Below, one piece after another: positions 1 to 7,439 of a stretch of DNA of 12,298 nucleotides. Origin of the DNA: JBBDYH01 sp040901795 (GTDB taxonomy: Bacteria; Planctomycetota; Planctomycetia; Pirellulales; JALHPA01). The stretch's first letter is position 1; each line of letters starts with the position of its first letter. Below the pieces are notes generated by a model. It worked only from the letters and a program-made list of their open reading frames with translations. It was not told the DNA's origin and ran no database searches. The stretch lies in NCBI GenBank assembly GCA_040901795.1, contig JBBDYH010000156.1, forward strand, positions 1 to 12,298, written 5' to 3'. A program made the translations under genes and the position numbers.

Positions 1-52
1 GTTCCTCGCTCACGCTTCGGGTTACTGTGTGCCGGTTGTGTTAGCGGTTCTT
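1..52 (+). repeat. Dispersed repeat, left copy
   Basis: Bases 1-52 match the reverse complement of 12218-12269 at 48 of 52 positions. The first 25 bases are identical (core read on the minus strand: gtaacccgaagcgtgagcga and onward). Bases 41-52 hold the stop codon and last three sense codons (K-N-R) of the Gfo/Idh-like gene on the minus strand. The partner arm that forms a hairpin in the right copy would lie to the left of base 1, outside the window. The match is direct observation; calling it a REP-like dispersed element is inference. Confidence 0.8.
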
Positions 53-1063
53 AGACAGCTTTGCCGCAGCCTCGAGCTTGGCCTTGGCCAGCACGTCGGC
101 CAATGCGACCGGTGCTCCGCCTTGGCGCTTGCTTTCGTCGGCGGCTTCCATGAAGGCAAAGATCTCGATCGTCTCCTCGGGAGGAACCGGCGGCTTGCCC
201 GTTTTGAAGAAGCGGGCGATCTCGATGCAAAGCCCCTCGTAGCCACCCCCCTTCCCCGCCGGCACGATGGCTTTGCTGCCAAACGCCACCGCGCCGGTCG
301 CGGCGTTATTGCGGCGAATGCCGCGGTACGTGCCGACGCGGCCGCCCTTCCACACACCCGAGACAAGGTCAGTGTCCTTTGTTTGGATGCGGCTGACCGT
401 TTCGCACCCAGTGCCCATCAAGACATAGAGCGGCTCGATGCCATGGATGCCGTAGAAGAACATGTCGGGCGTGCCCGCCTGATACGAGCAGGAACCCCAG
501 GTAATGGCGCCAGCGATGTCGCCGACCTTGTCGCTTTTCAATAGCTCTTGGACACCCTCATGGTACCGCAACGACGAGCTGGAGAAGACCGGAACGTTGT
601 GCCGTTTCGCCAACTCGTAGATGGCAATTGCGTCGGCCAGCGAGCCGGCCAGCGGCTTGTCGATGAAGAGCGGCTTGCCGGCCTTGATCACCGGAATGGC
701 CTCTTCGAGATGGATCCGGCCGTCGACGCTTTCCAACAGCACGACATCGACCTTTTCGAGCAGCGCGGGAATCGTGTCGACGATCTCGACCTCCATCTTG
801 CGCAACTGCTCGGTGAACCCCTTGACGCGATCGCGACTGGCGGGAATGTCCGTGCCGCCGGGGTAGCCGGCAACGATTTTGATGCCGGCCAGGTCCCCCT
901 CTTTGGCGTTGTTGAAGAGCCGCGCGAAGGCCGGAACGTGCGACGTGTCGAGCCCAATCATGCCGGCGCGGATGATTGCGGCAGGTTGGTCTTGCGCATG
1001 GGCGACCTGAAAACCGAACGCGAGGGTCAGAAGGGTGAAAAGCGCGATGTGGCGGGTGTTCAT
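41..1063 (-). CDS. Exported Gfo/Idh/MocA-family oxidoreductase-like protein
   Basis: This is a 340-residue protein resembling NAD(P)-dependent Gfo/Idh/MocA oxidoreductases, which usually act on sugars, inositols or related polyols; the substrate here is unknown. Residues 1-23 form a Sec-type signal peptide ending A-H-A, followed by Q-D-Q-P. The Rossmann start is atypical: G-M-I-G-L-D-T-S-H (about 34-42) replaces the usual G-x-G-x-x-G. The family's E-K-P motif appears as D-K-P at 135-137, so K136 is the expected catalytic lysine, and Y-G-I-H-G-I-E (204-210) supplies a likely catalytic His207. I chose the ATG at 1063 because it gives a clean signal peptide; an in-frame ATG at 1120 would add 19 residues in front of it. 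No good Shine-Dalgarno site is visible. The last three sense codons and the stop lie inside the terminal repeat. It is divergent from the sigma factor gene. The fold is fairly certain, the activity is not. Confidence 0.88.
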   Translation of the reverse strand: MNTRHIALFTLLTLAFGFQVAHAQDQPAAIIRAGMIGLDTSHVPAFARLFNNAKEGDLAGIKIVAGYPGGTDIPASRDRVKGFTEQLRKMEVEIVDTIPALLEKVDVVLLESVDGRIHLEEAIPVIKAGKPLFIDKPLAGSLADAIAIYELAKRHNVPVFSSSSLRYHEGVQELLKSDKVGDIAGAITWGSCSYQAGTPDMFFYGIHGIEPLYVLMGTGCETVSRIQTKDTDLVSGVWKGGRVGTYRGIRRNNAATGAVAFGSKAIVPAGKGGGYEGLCIEIARFFKTGKPPVPPEETIEIFAFMEAADESKRQGGAPVALADVLAKAKLEAAAKLSKNR

Positions 1064-1198
1064 GATGGTGTGTTCTCGGTTGGTGAGGATTGGAAACGGC
1101 GGTCGGCATTTTAACATCAATTTATGCCGAATGCGTGTTAGGTTTCTCGCCCGCGGCCGTTCTTGTAGGTAGGATCACGTGCATACGAATGCCCGCCC
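1064..1198. promoter_or_regulatory. Divergent intergenic region between oxidoreductase and sigma gene
   Basis: These 135 bases separate two divergent genes and must hold at least the oxidoreductase promoter and probably that of the sigma-kinase operon. A TTAACA box at 1111-1116 resembles a -35 element on the plus strand, but no convincing -10 follows at normal spacing. GGAAAC at 1092-1097 resembles the GGAAC -35 element used by many ECF sigma factors, which would fit autoregulation, but I cannot pair it with a -10. On the minus strand TTAAAAT (about 1107-1113) is a possible -10. All of these are weak. Confidence 0.3.
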
Positions 1199-1795
1199 AT
1201 GCCCGATTCCCCGCTGACTCGGCCGAGCCTGCTCCTACGCATCCGCGATTGTCAAGACGCGGAAGCCTGGTCCCAGTTCGTCGAAATCTATGCGCCGCTA
1301 GTCTACGGGTTGGCACGGCGGTCTGGTTTGCAAGATGCCGACGCCGCCGACGTCGTGCAGGATGTCATGCGCGTGCTTCCGCGGGCGGCTAAACGCCTCG
1401 ACTACGACCCGCAGCGCGATTCTTTTCGCGGTTGGCTCTTCACCATCGCGCGCAACAAGCTTCGCGATTTTCTTGCCAGCCGGCGCCGCGCGGCCCATTG
1501 CGCCAACGGAGTAGCGGCACACGAACACCTGCTTCAGAATCAGCCGGCGACGAGCGAAGATGAGGACTTCTGGAACCGCGAGTACGAGGAGCAGGTGTTT
1601 GCTTATGCCGCCAGTCAAGTGCGGCAGCAGGTTGAGCCCGCAACCTGGCAAGCGTTCTGGCGCGTTGCAGTGCAGGGTGAGCCGGCGAAGTCGGTCGCCG
1701 AGGAACTAGGAATGTCGATCGCCGGCGTATACGTCGCGAAGAGCCGCATTATTGCTCGGCTGAGAGAGAAAGTTGTCCAATTGCGTGATGAGTAA
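1199..1795 (+). CDS. ECF-type RNA polymerase sigma factor
   Basis: This 198-residue sigma-70 family protein has the two-domain ECF layout. Region 2 covers about residues 25-92, with R-G-W-L-F-T-I-A-R-N-K-L-R-D-F-L (77-92) typical of regions 2.3-2.4. Region 4 covers about 137-190 and ends in a helix-turn-helix (V-A-E-E-L-G-M-S-I-A-G-V-Y-V-A-K-S-R). It should direct core RNA polymerase to a small regulon. The family's usual D-A-E-D motif in region 2.2 reads D-A-A-D at 48-51. The ATG at 1199 is the only sensible start, because an in-frame stop lies at 1166-1168. No strong ribosome site is seen. The kinase gene follows 28 bases downstream on the same strand. ECF genes beside zinc-finger/Ser-Thr kinase genes are common in planctomycetes, so the kinase protein is its likely regulator; that link is inferred. 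Confidence 0.93.
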   Translation: MPDSPLTRPSLLLRIRDCQDAEAWSQFVEIYAPLVYGLARRSGLQDADAADVVQDVMRVLPRAAKRLDYDPQRDSFRGWLFTIARNKLRDFLASRRRAAHCANGVAAHEHLLQNQPATSEDEDFWNREYEEQVFAYAASQVRQQVEPATWQAFWRVAVQGEPAKSVAEELGMSIAGVYVAKSRIIARLREKVVQLRDE

Positions 1796-1810
1796 AAGTA
1801 TTGATTGCAC

Positions 1811-1816
1811 GAGGAG
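1811..1816 (+). promoter_or_regulatory. Shine-Dalgarno site for the kinase gene
   Basis: GAGGAG ends 7 bases before the ATG at 1824. It supports that start over the in-frame ATG at 1836 (residue 5). Its position in the short gap after the sigma stop codon fits translation from one shared transcript. Confidence 0.7.
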
Positions 1817-1823
1817 CTAGCCA

Positions 1824-4800
1824 ATGACTGCCCGAATGCACTGCCCGCCGATCGAGCACTGGCAAAAGTTGGTTGACGAGGCGCTCGACGAGGTTGAACA
1901 GGCCGGACTTCAAGAACACTTGGAAAACTGTAGCCGCTGCCGAGAAGTCCTGGTCCACGTCGCTTCTCAAGGAGACTCGATGGCCGAGTTGATGTCGCAT
2001 CTGCGACGGCAGCCGGCGAAAGCCGTCCGCGACCCGCTGCTGGAACGCGCGATGGACGAGATTCGAGCACAGACGCTGTACGCTGAGCCGCCGAGTGGGC
2101 ACGGTTCGACGGCCAACATGACGCTCGATTTTCTTGCCCCTGCGGACAATTCAGATCACCTGGGACGATTGGGACCGTATCAGATCATCGAGGCGATCGG
2201 CTGCGGCGGCATGGGGATGGTCCTCAAAGGCCATGATTCGCGGTTGAACCGCTTCGTGGCGATCAAGGTCCTTGCGCCTCCGTTGGCCGCCAATTCGACC
2301 GCCCGTAAGCGGTTCCGCCGCGAGGGGCAGGCGGCGGCAGCCGTGGCACACGACCACGTGATCACGATTCATGCGGTGGATGAGTCGGACGGGGTTCCAT
2401 ATCTGGTCATGGAATTGATCGCCGGGCGGTCGCTCGAGGAGCGGATCAAGCAAACCGGGCCGCTGCATCTCAACGAGATTCTGCGGATTGGAATGCAGAC
2501 TGCGAACGGTCTCGCCGCCGCGCATGCGCAAGGCCTGGTGCATCGCGACATCAAGCCGGCCAATATTCTGCTGGAGAACGGAATCGAGCGCGTGAAGATC
2601 ACCGACTTTGGGCTAGCGCGGGCCGTGGACGATGTGCGGATTACGCAGCCGGGCGTGGTGACGGGCACGCCGGAGTATATGTCACCCGAGCAGGCGCGCG
2701 GCGAGCCGGTGGACCACCGATCCGATTTGTTCAGTCTGGGCTGCGTGCTGTATGCCATGTGCACCGGTCGGCCGCCGTTTCGCGCGGAGAACACCGTGGC
2801 GATGGTCCATCAGGTCTGTGAAGGCAAGCCGAGACCGATTGTCGAGATCAATCCCGACATTCCGGATTGGCTGAGCGCAATCATCGAGAAGCTGCTGGCC
2901 AAAGTCGCCGCGGACCGATTTCAATCCGCCGCCGAAGTGGGCGAACTGCTGGAAGCGCACCTTGCGCATTTGCAGCAGCCATCGGTCCATCCGCGGCCAG
3001 CCGCTGTGGAGTTGCCGGCGAATCGACGATTGGGCAAGCACCGCGGACGCGAAACGCATCGACGATGGCATGTTGCTGCGCTGGTTGCACTGTTGTTTCT
3101 CGGCGGCTGGGGTCTGACCGAAGCGACCGGCGTCACCGAGGTCGTGGCCACCTTGATCCGCGTCGTCCGCGGCGATGGGACGCTCGTGGTGGAAGTCGAT
3201 GACCCTAACATTCAAGTTCTCATTGACGGTGAAGAGTTAGTCATTACCGGCGCCGGCCCCAAAGAAATCCGCCTCCGTCCCGGCAAACATGAAGTGCATG
3301 CCGTTGAAGACGGCAAACCGATCGAGACCAGGCTGGTCACGATTGCGCGCGGCGGACGGGAGGTCGTGAAGGTCAGTCGGGAGGAATCGGCGACCGTGCC
3401 GTCTGCCGCCGCTTTGGCGCAGCCGGTTCTTCGACAGGTCGACGTGACGCGAAGGGAATATCCAATCCATCTTTCGTCCGATGGCACGAAGCTGGCGTTC
3501 ACCGACTCCAAGGGGCGAATCGCCGTTAAAGATCTGACAACGGGTCGCGAGCGAGCGTACGACGAGGCCAGAGGGTGGTACCCCGTTTTTTCTGCCGACG
3601 GGAAACGCGTCGCCTACCAATACATGAAGGATTATGCGGAGCAGGAGATCAAGATTCTCACGCTCGGGTCAGGCGAGGTCATAGATACGGGAGTCCAGGG
3701 GATCCCGAAGGACTGGTCCGCCGACGGTAAGTCGCTGCTGTTCGTGCCTGGCAAATTGCTGGATACCAAGGGGATTGAGCTTCTCAACATTGCAGACAAG
3801 CAAACGCGAACGATTTATTCCGCGTCTGGCGAATTCACACAGGGACGATCGCCGGACCTCTCGCCTGACGGCAAGTATGTGGTGCTTGCACAAAAGATTG
3901 GCGACAACATTGATGTGTATGCTGTCCCCTTGGAAGGGGGTGATCCGATCCGACTTACCGACGACCCTGCCATCGACAAGGAACCTATTTGGTCTCCTGA
4001 TGGGCAAGTCGTGTTGTTCAAGACCAACCGCAGCCAGGGTCGGTGGGACCTGGCGGCAATTCGCATCACGAATGGCAAGGCGGTTGGAGAGACGTTCTTC
4101 GTCCGGCGCAATTTGGGGCCGACGGCGGTGGTTTATGCTTGGAGCTATTCTGGGCGTCTGTTGCTGGAAACTCGCAGCAGCATCATTCATCTTTATTCTG
4201 TGCCAACGAATCCGCTGACCGGTGTGCCTGAGGCGCCGCCAAAGCAGCTCTCGAGCGCTGTTTTCCAGCGAAATTGGGAACCGGCATGGTCGCCAGACGG
4301 TAAGCGGATCGCATTCCTGGCAAAACGAGATGAGGGCGACGCTCCAGCGCGGCTGACGGTGATGGCTGCGGATGGAACGAACCATAGGGAGATCACGAGA
4401 ATAGGCATGTATATCGGCCCGTTTGCCTGGCTGCCCGACAATGAGCACATTGTCTGTGCCAGTCCTAGCGGCGGTCCCGGCAATCCACTCCGCAAGGATT
4501 CCAGTGATTCGAAGGGCAACTTGAGGGGTCTTTATTCGGTGTCAGTAACCACGGGAGAAATAAAGCCGATCTATCTCGATCCAGAGATCATGGGACACGT
4601 CGATTGCTCCCCCGACGGCAAGCGGATTGTGTTCCTTAGCGGTTGGAAGATCAAGCAGATATGCACTGTGGGCGTTGATGGGAAGGATCGAAAGCAGATC
4701 ACGACGGGCGAAGCAAGTGTGCTGTATCCGCGGTTCTCGCCGGATGGCAAGGAAATCATTTACACGCGCGTCTCCGGCGATGCGAAGCAGCCTCGGCGCA

Positions 4801-6869
4801 GCGTGATGGCAGTACCTGTCGAGGGAGGCGAGCCGCGCGAAATCTATGGCACAGACAAGCCTGAAGGGAAATTCTACACAACCTCGTCTTGGCTTCCGGA
4901 CGCGATGCTGACGTTCGAGAGCTCCGGTCGTGGCGACGGCGGAAAAGGGGGCGTGTGGGCGATTGCTGCCGACGGCAGCAAGGCCCCCGAAACAATCGCC
5001 GAGCTCGATGGCTTTAACTACCGTGTCTCACCCAAAGGGACATCCGCTGTGTTTCAAAAGGGAGATTTCAGTCATGACCTTTGGCTCATGGAAAACTTTC
5101 TGCCGCCGCTCAACGCGGACGCCACGGCGGTTCAGAGCACCACGCAGCCGAACGTGCCAAGCGGAACGATTACCCGCCAGGTGTGGCCCAATGCGGCAGA
5201 CATTACCGGCGAAGTGTCACGAGATGGCCGCTACCTGGCCTTCGTCGATTGGGATACCGGCGACCTGGCAATCCGCAATCTGGCCACAGGTGAAAACCGG
5301 CGACTGACGAAGAAAGGGAGCTGGAACGATTCCTCTGAGTTCGCCCTCTCACCACGTTTCACGCCGGATGGCAAGCGAATCGCGTACACGTGGTTCAACG
5401 ACGCGTATGACATCCGCGTAGTCAGTACGGAAGGCGGGGAGCCGAACGTGCTGTATAGCGACGCCGGCCGGAAGTGGTATCCGTATGTGTGTGACTGGAC
5501 ACCGGACGGTATGTCGATGGTCGCGGTGCTCGACGGCAACGAAGACTTGCAGATCGCGCAGATTTCCGTGGGGGATCGTTCGGTTCGCGTCATCAAAATG
5601 TTCGAGCGGCGCAAAAAGGTCGGTCAGGTCATGCTTTCTCCCGACGGCCGCTGGATTGCCTGCAGTCGAGCCGACGACGCGCGTTCGACTAACCGCGATC
5701 TCTTCCTACTCGACGTTGAAACCGGACAGGAGACCAAATTGACCGGCCATGCTTCGGATGAAAAAGTGCTGGCGTGGGCCCCGGACGGGCAGCGGCTCCT
5801 GGTTGCCATGGCGCGGCAGGGAGCCTGGGATGCCTGGATGGTCCGCATCAGCGACGGCAAGGCGGCAGGCGATCCGGTGTTGGTCAAGCCAGATATCGGC
5901 ACCATTTCGGCCATGGGCATGACCAGCGACGGGACGCTTTATTATGGCCTGGATATTGGAGGGCCGGGCATATTTACAGCCGTGCTGGAAGTGGAGAAGC
6001 GAACGGCGAAGCCACGGCCGCTGCCGGAGGAACAACTCGCGATCACAGACCAGTCATCACATCCGACGTGGTCAGCCGACGGCAAGTATTTGGCCTACAA
6101 GTCGGTGACAGCCAACCGCAGCCAGCGGATCAAGATTGTCAACATGGAAACAGATGAAGCGCGGGTATTGCAACCCGACCTCAACTTCTTAGCCAGTTTT
6201 CGTTGGGCGCCTGACGGCCAGTCGTTTATTTCATCATCGCAGAAAGAGCCCGGTCGCTTGGGAATCTATCAGATTGACGCGGGCACCGGAGAGATCACGG
6301 CCGTCGTCGAGCAAGCGGGCGAAGAGTGGAAGGTAGCTGGTCAAGCGCGATGGTCGCCCGATGGCCGTGGAATCTATTATGTGAAGCATGACGGCATCGT
6401 CTACCGAGACCTCGAAAGTAAAGACGAGAGAGAAATCTTGGCTCCAGACAATGCGATCTTTGATGAAGAATTCGTTCTCCAGTTCGACGTGTCGCCGGAC
6501 AGTCGCCAGCTCGCCGTCCTCGGTAGGGAACAAAACTCAGAGGCAATGATTATAAGGCTCGTGACGGTTGGCGATGGAGCGTCGCGCGAGCTGGTACGAA
6601 TGGAGAAAAGCGGAGTAACGCGGGGCGGGGTGGTTTGGGAACCAGATGGCCGCTCGCTGTTGTTCCTCAAGAGCGGCGGTGATGAGAGCAAAAGAGGCCT
6701 GTGGCGCATTGCGGCTGACGGCGGTGAGCCGCAGAAGATCGATGTCCCAGGCATAAAGGTATTGCGCGATCTGACGTTGCACCCTGATGGGAAACAGATC
6801 GCGTTCAATGCGGTGGGCGTGCGTAAGTTCGAAGTCTGGGCAATGGAGGATTTCCTGCCGCCCGAGTAG
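1824..6869 (+). CDS. Zinc-finger Ser/Thr protein kinase with PEGA-like and four-propeller TolB sensor
   Basis: This 1681-residue membrane-spanning kinase has the following order. An anti-sigma-type zinc finger has H32, C36 and C39 (H-x3-C-x2-C), possibly with C7. The Hanks-type kinase domain (about 119-380) looks active: glycine loop I-G-C-G-G-M-G (125-131), K148, E167, H-R-D at 240-242, K244, N247, D-F-G at 261-263, G-T-P-E-Y-M-S-P-E (281-289) and D301. A basic stretch (401-414) precedes one membrane helix (about 415-434), so the kinase should be cytoplasmic and the rest outside. A PEGA-like segment (about 452-518) follows, then 24 TolB/WD40-like blade units, most showing S-P-D-G-K/R or a variant. 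These fall into two 12-blade halves (551-1095 and 1132-1680), each ending W-x-M-E-N/D-F-L-P-P. It probably senses an envelope signal and controls the adjacent ECF sigma factor by phosphorylation or binding; the ligand and target are not shown by the sequence. Confidence 0.95.
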   Translation: MTARMHCPPIEHWQKLVDEALDEVEQAGLQEHLENCSRCREVLVHVASQGDSMAELMSHLRRQPAKAVRDPLLERAMDEIRAQTLYAEPPSGHGSTANMTLDFLAPADNSDHLGRLGPYQIIEAIGCGGMGMVLKGHDSRLNRFVAIKVLAPPLAANSTARKRFRREGQAAAAVAHDHVITIHAVDESDGVPYLVMELIAGRSLEERIKQTGPLHLNEILRIGMQTANGLAAAHAQGLVHRDIKPANILLENGIERVKITDFGLARAVDDVRITQPGVVTGTPEYMSPEQARGEPVDHRSDLFSLGCVLYAMCTGRPPFRAENTVAMVHQVCEGKPRPIVEINPDIPDWLSAIIEKLLAKVAADRFQSAAEVGELLEAHLAHLQQPSVHPRPAAVELPANRRLGKHRGRETHRRWHVAALVALLFLGGWGLTEATGVTEVVATLIRVVRGDGTLVVEVDDPNIQVLIDGEELVITGAGPKEIRLRPGKHEVHAVEDGKPIETRLVTIARGGREVVKVSREESATVPSAAALAQPVLRQVDVTRREYPIHLSSDGTKLAFTDSKGRIAVKDLTTGRERAYDEARGWYPVFSADGKRVAYQYMKDYAEQEIKILTLGSGEVIDTGVQGIPKDWSADGKSLLFVPGKLLDTKGIELLNIADKQTRTIYSASGEFTQGRSPDLSPDGKYVVLAQKIGDNIDVYAVPLEGGDPIRLTDDPAIDKEPIWSPDGQVVLFKTNRSQGRWDLAAIRITNGKAVGETFFVRRNLGPTAVVYAWSYSGRLLLETRSSIIHLYSVPTNPLTGVPEAPPKQLSSAVFQRNWEPAWSPDGKRIAFLAKRDEGDAPARLTVMAADGTNHREITRIGMYIGPFAWLPDNEHIVCASPSGGPGNPLRKDSSDSKGNLRGLYSVSVTTGEIKPIYLDPEIMGHVDCSPDGKRIVFLSGWKIKQICTVGVDGKDRKQITTGEASVLYPRFSPDGKEIIYTRVSGDAKQPRRSVMAVPVEGGEPREIYGTDKPEGKFYTTSSWLPDAMLTFESSGRGDGGKGGVWAIAADGSKAPETIAELDGFNYRVSPKGTSAVFQKGDFSHDLWLMENFLPPLNADATAVQSTTQPNVPSGTITRQVWPNAADITGEVSRDGRYLAFVDWDTGDLAIRNLATGENRRLTKKGSWNDSSEFALSPRFTPDGKRIAYTWFNDAYDIRVVSTEGGEPNVLYSDAGRKWYPYVCDWTPDGMSMVAVLDGNEDLQIAQISVGDRSVRVIKMFERRKKVGQVMLSPDGRWIACSRADDARSTNRDLFLLDVETGQETKLTGHASDEKVLAWAPDGQRLLVAMARQGAWDAWMVRISDGKAAGDPVLVKPDIGTISAMGMTSDGTLYYGLDIGGPGIFTAVLEVEKRTAKPRPLPEEQLAITDQSSHPTWSADGKYLAYKSVTANRSQRIKIVNMETDEARVLQPDLNFLASFRWAPDGQSFISSSQKEPGRLGIYQIDAGTGEITAVVEQAGEEWKVAGQARWSPDGRGIYYVKHDGIVYRDLESKDEREILAPDNAIFDEEFVLQFDVSPDSRQLAVLGREQNSEAMIIRLVTVGDGASRELVRMEKSGVTRGGVVWEPDGRSLLFLKSGGDESKRGLWRIAADGGEPQKIDVPGIKVLRDLTLHPDGKQIAFNAVGVRKFEVWAMEDFLPPE
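3426..6866 (+). repeat. Tandemly duplicated 12-blade propeller module within the kinase gene
   Basis: Two protein-level repeats lie head to tail inside the kinase gene, about 3426-5108 and 5157-6863. Each contains 12 blade signatures and ends with the same tag (L-W-L-M-E-N-F-L-P-P at residues 1086-1095; V-W-A-M-E-D-F-L-P-P at 1671-1680). The first blade motifs are 581 residues apart and the tags 585 apart. Equivalent internal stretches match, for example W-D-L-A-A-I-R-I-T-N-G-K-A-V-G in half 1 against W-D-A-W-M-V-R-I-S-D-G-K-A-A-G in half 2. The copies are well diverged, so the duplication is old. Confidence 0.7.
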
Positions 6870-7006
6870 ACGAGCAGGTCGCGTTAGTGTGCCGGCCGGA
6901 TTTTGCCCGATTGCCGATCGTGGCATCTGCAGGAAGCTCGGTGTTTCCACTACCAGAAGTTTAGAGAGTTCACGGATTTCGGTCAGTTCATGCCAAAGAG
7001 GGAAAC

Positions 7007-7378
7007 ATGCGAAATTGGATGTTAACTGCTGTGGGCCTGGCGTTCGCTTTCGTCGCGGCGCCCGTCGAGACGGCGCTTGCAGACCCGGAACTGAGGCTGG
7101 TCTTGCACATGAAGGACCACGTTAAAACAGGCGAAACGGTAAGAATTTGGGGGAAGGTGAAGCAGTCCCGTATCGAGGAGGGGCGTGTCCTGATCAGGGC
7201 TAGGGATCCGAGTTTTTTGCAAGTTTTCAACGCGATCGTAGATCTTGACGAGATCGAATTCCAATTCGACGCTCCGGACTACCAGACAGCGCTGCAAGTC
7301 ACCACGCGGGTGACCGGTTCGGACCCCGTCAGCGGGAGATGGACTCTTGAGAACACCAGCTTCATAGAAGTGCGGTAG
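7007..7378 (+). CDS. Small secreted protein of unknown function
   Basis: This is a 123-residue protein I do not recognise. Residues 1-25 form a signal peptide (one Arg near the start, hydrophobic L-T-A-V-G-L-A-F-A-F-V-A-A core, cleavage after A-L-A), leaving about 98 mature residues. The mature part alternates short hydrophobic and polar stretches and looks all-beta, perhaps a single small sandwich. It has no cysteines and no membrane segment. A GAGGGA ribosome site at 6998-7003 supports the ATG at 7007. It lies 137 bases after the kinase stop on the same strand, so it could be the third gene of the sigma-kinase operon or have its own promoter. It converges with the PQQ-like gene, with 61 bases between the stops. 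No function is claimed. Confidence 0.75.
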   Translation: MRNWMLTAVGLAFAFVAAPVETALADPELRLVLHMKDHVKTGETVRIWGKVKQSRIEEGRVLIRARDPSFLQVFNAIVDLDEIEFQFDAPDYQTALQVTTRVTGSDPVSGRWTLENTSFIEVR

Positions 7379-7439
7379 TCTCAACGGCGGGATTGACGAC
7401 CCTTGTGGAGTTTGTCGCGCGCCGCTCATTAGTCACCCG

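Noticed and set aside
29..1114. Two plus-strand frames (29-544 and 548-1114) that could be read as a broken gene
   Set aside because: Both are antisense to the oxidoreductase gene, which explains the whole stretch including its signal peptide.
3669..4448. 259-codon open frame on the minus strand
   Set aside because: It lies wholly inside the kinase gene, whose blade motifs run unbroken through this stretch.
6870..7006. Terminator or repeat fragment after the kinase gene
   Set aside because: A GCCGGC palindrome with a short T-run and a few bases resembling the terminal repeat (gtgtgccgg) are present, but there is no loop-forming stem and the match is too short.
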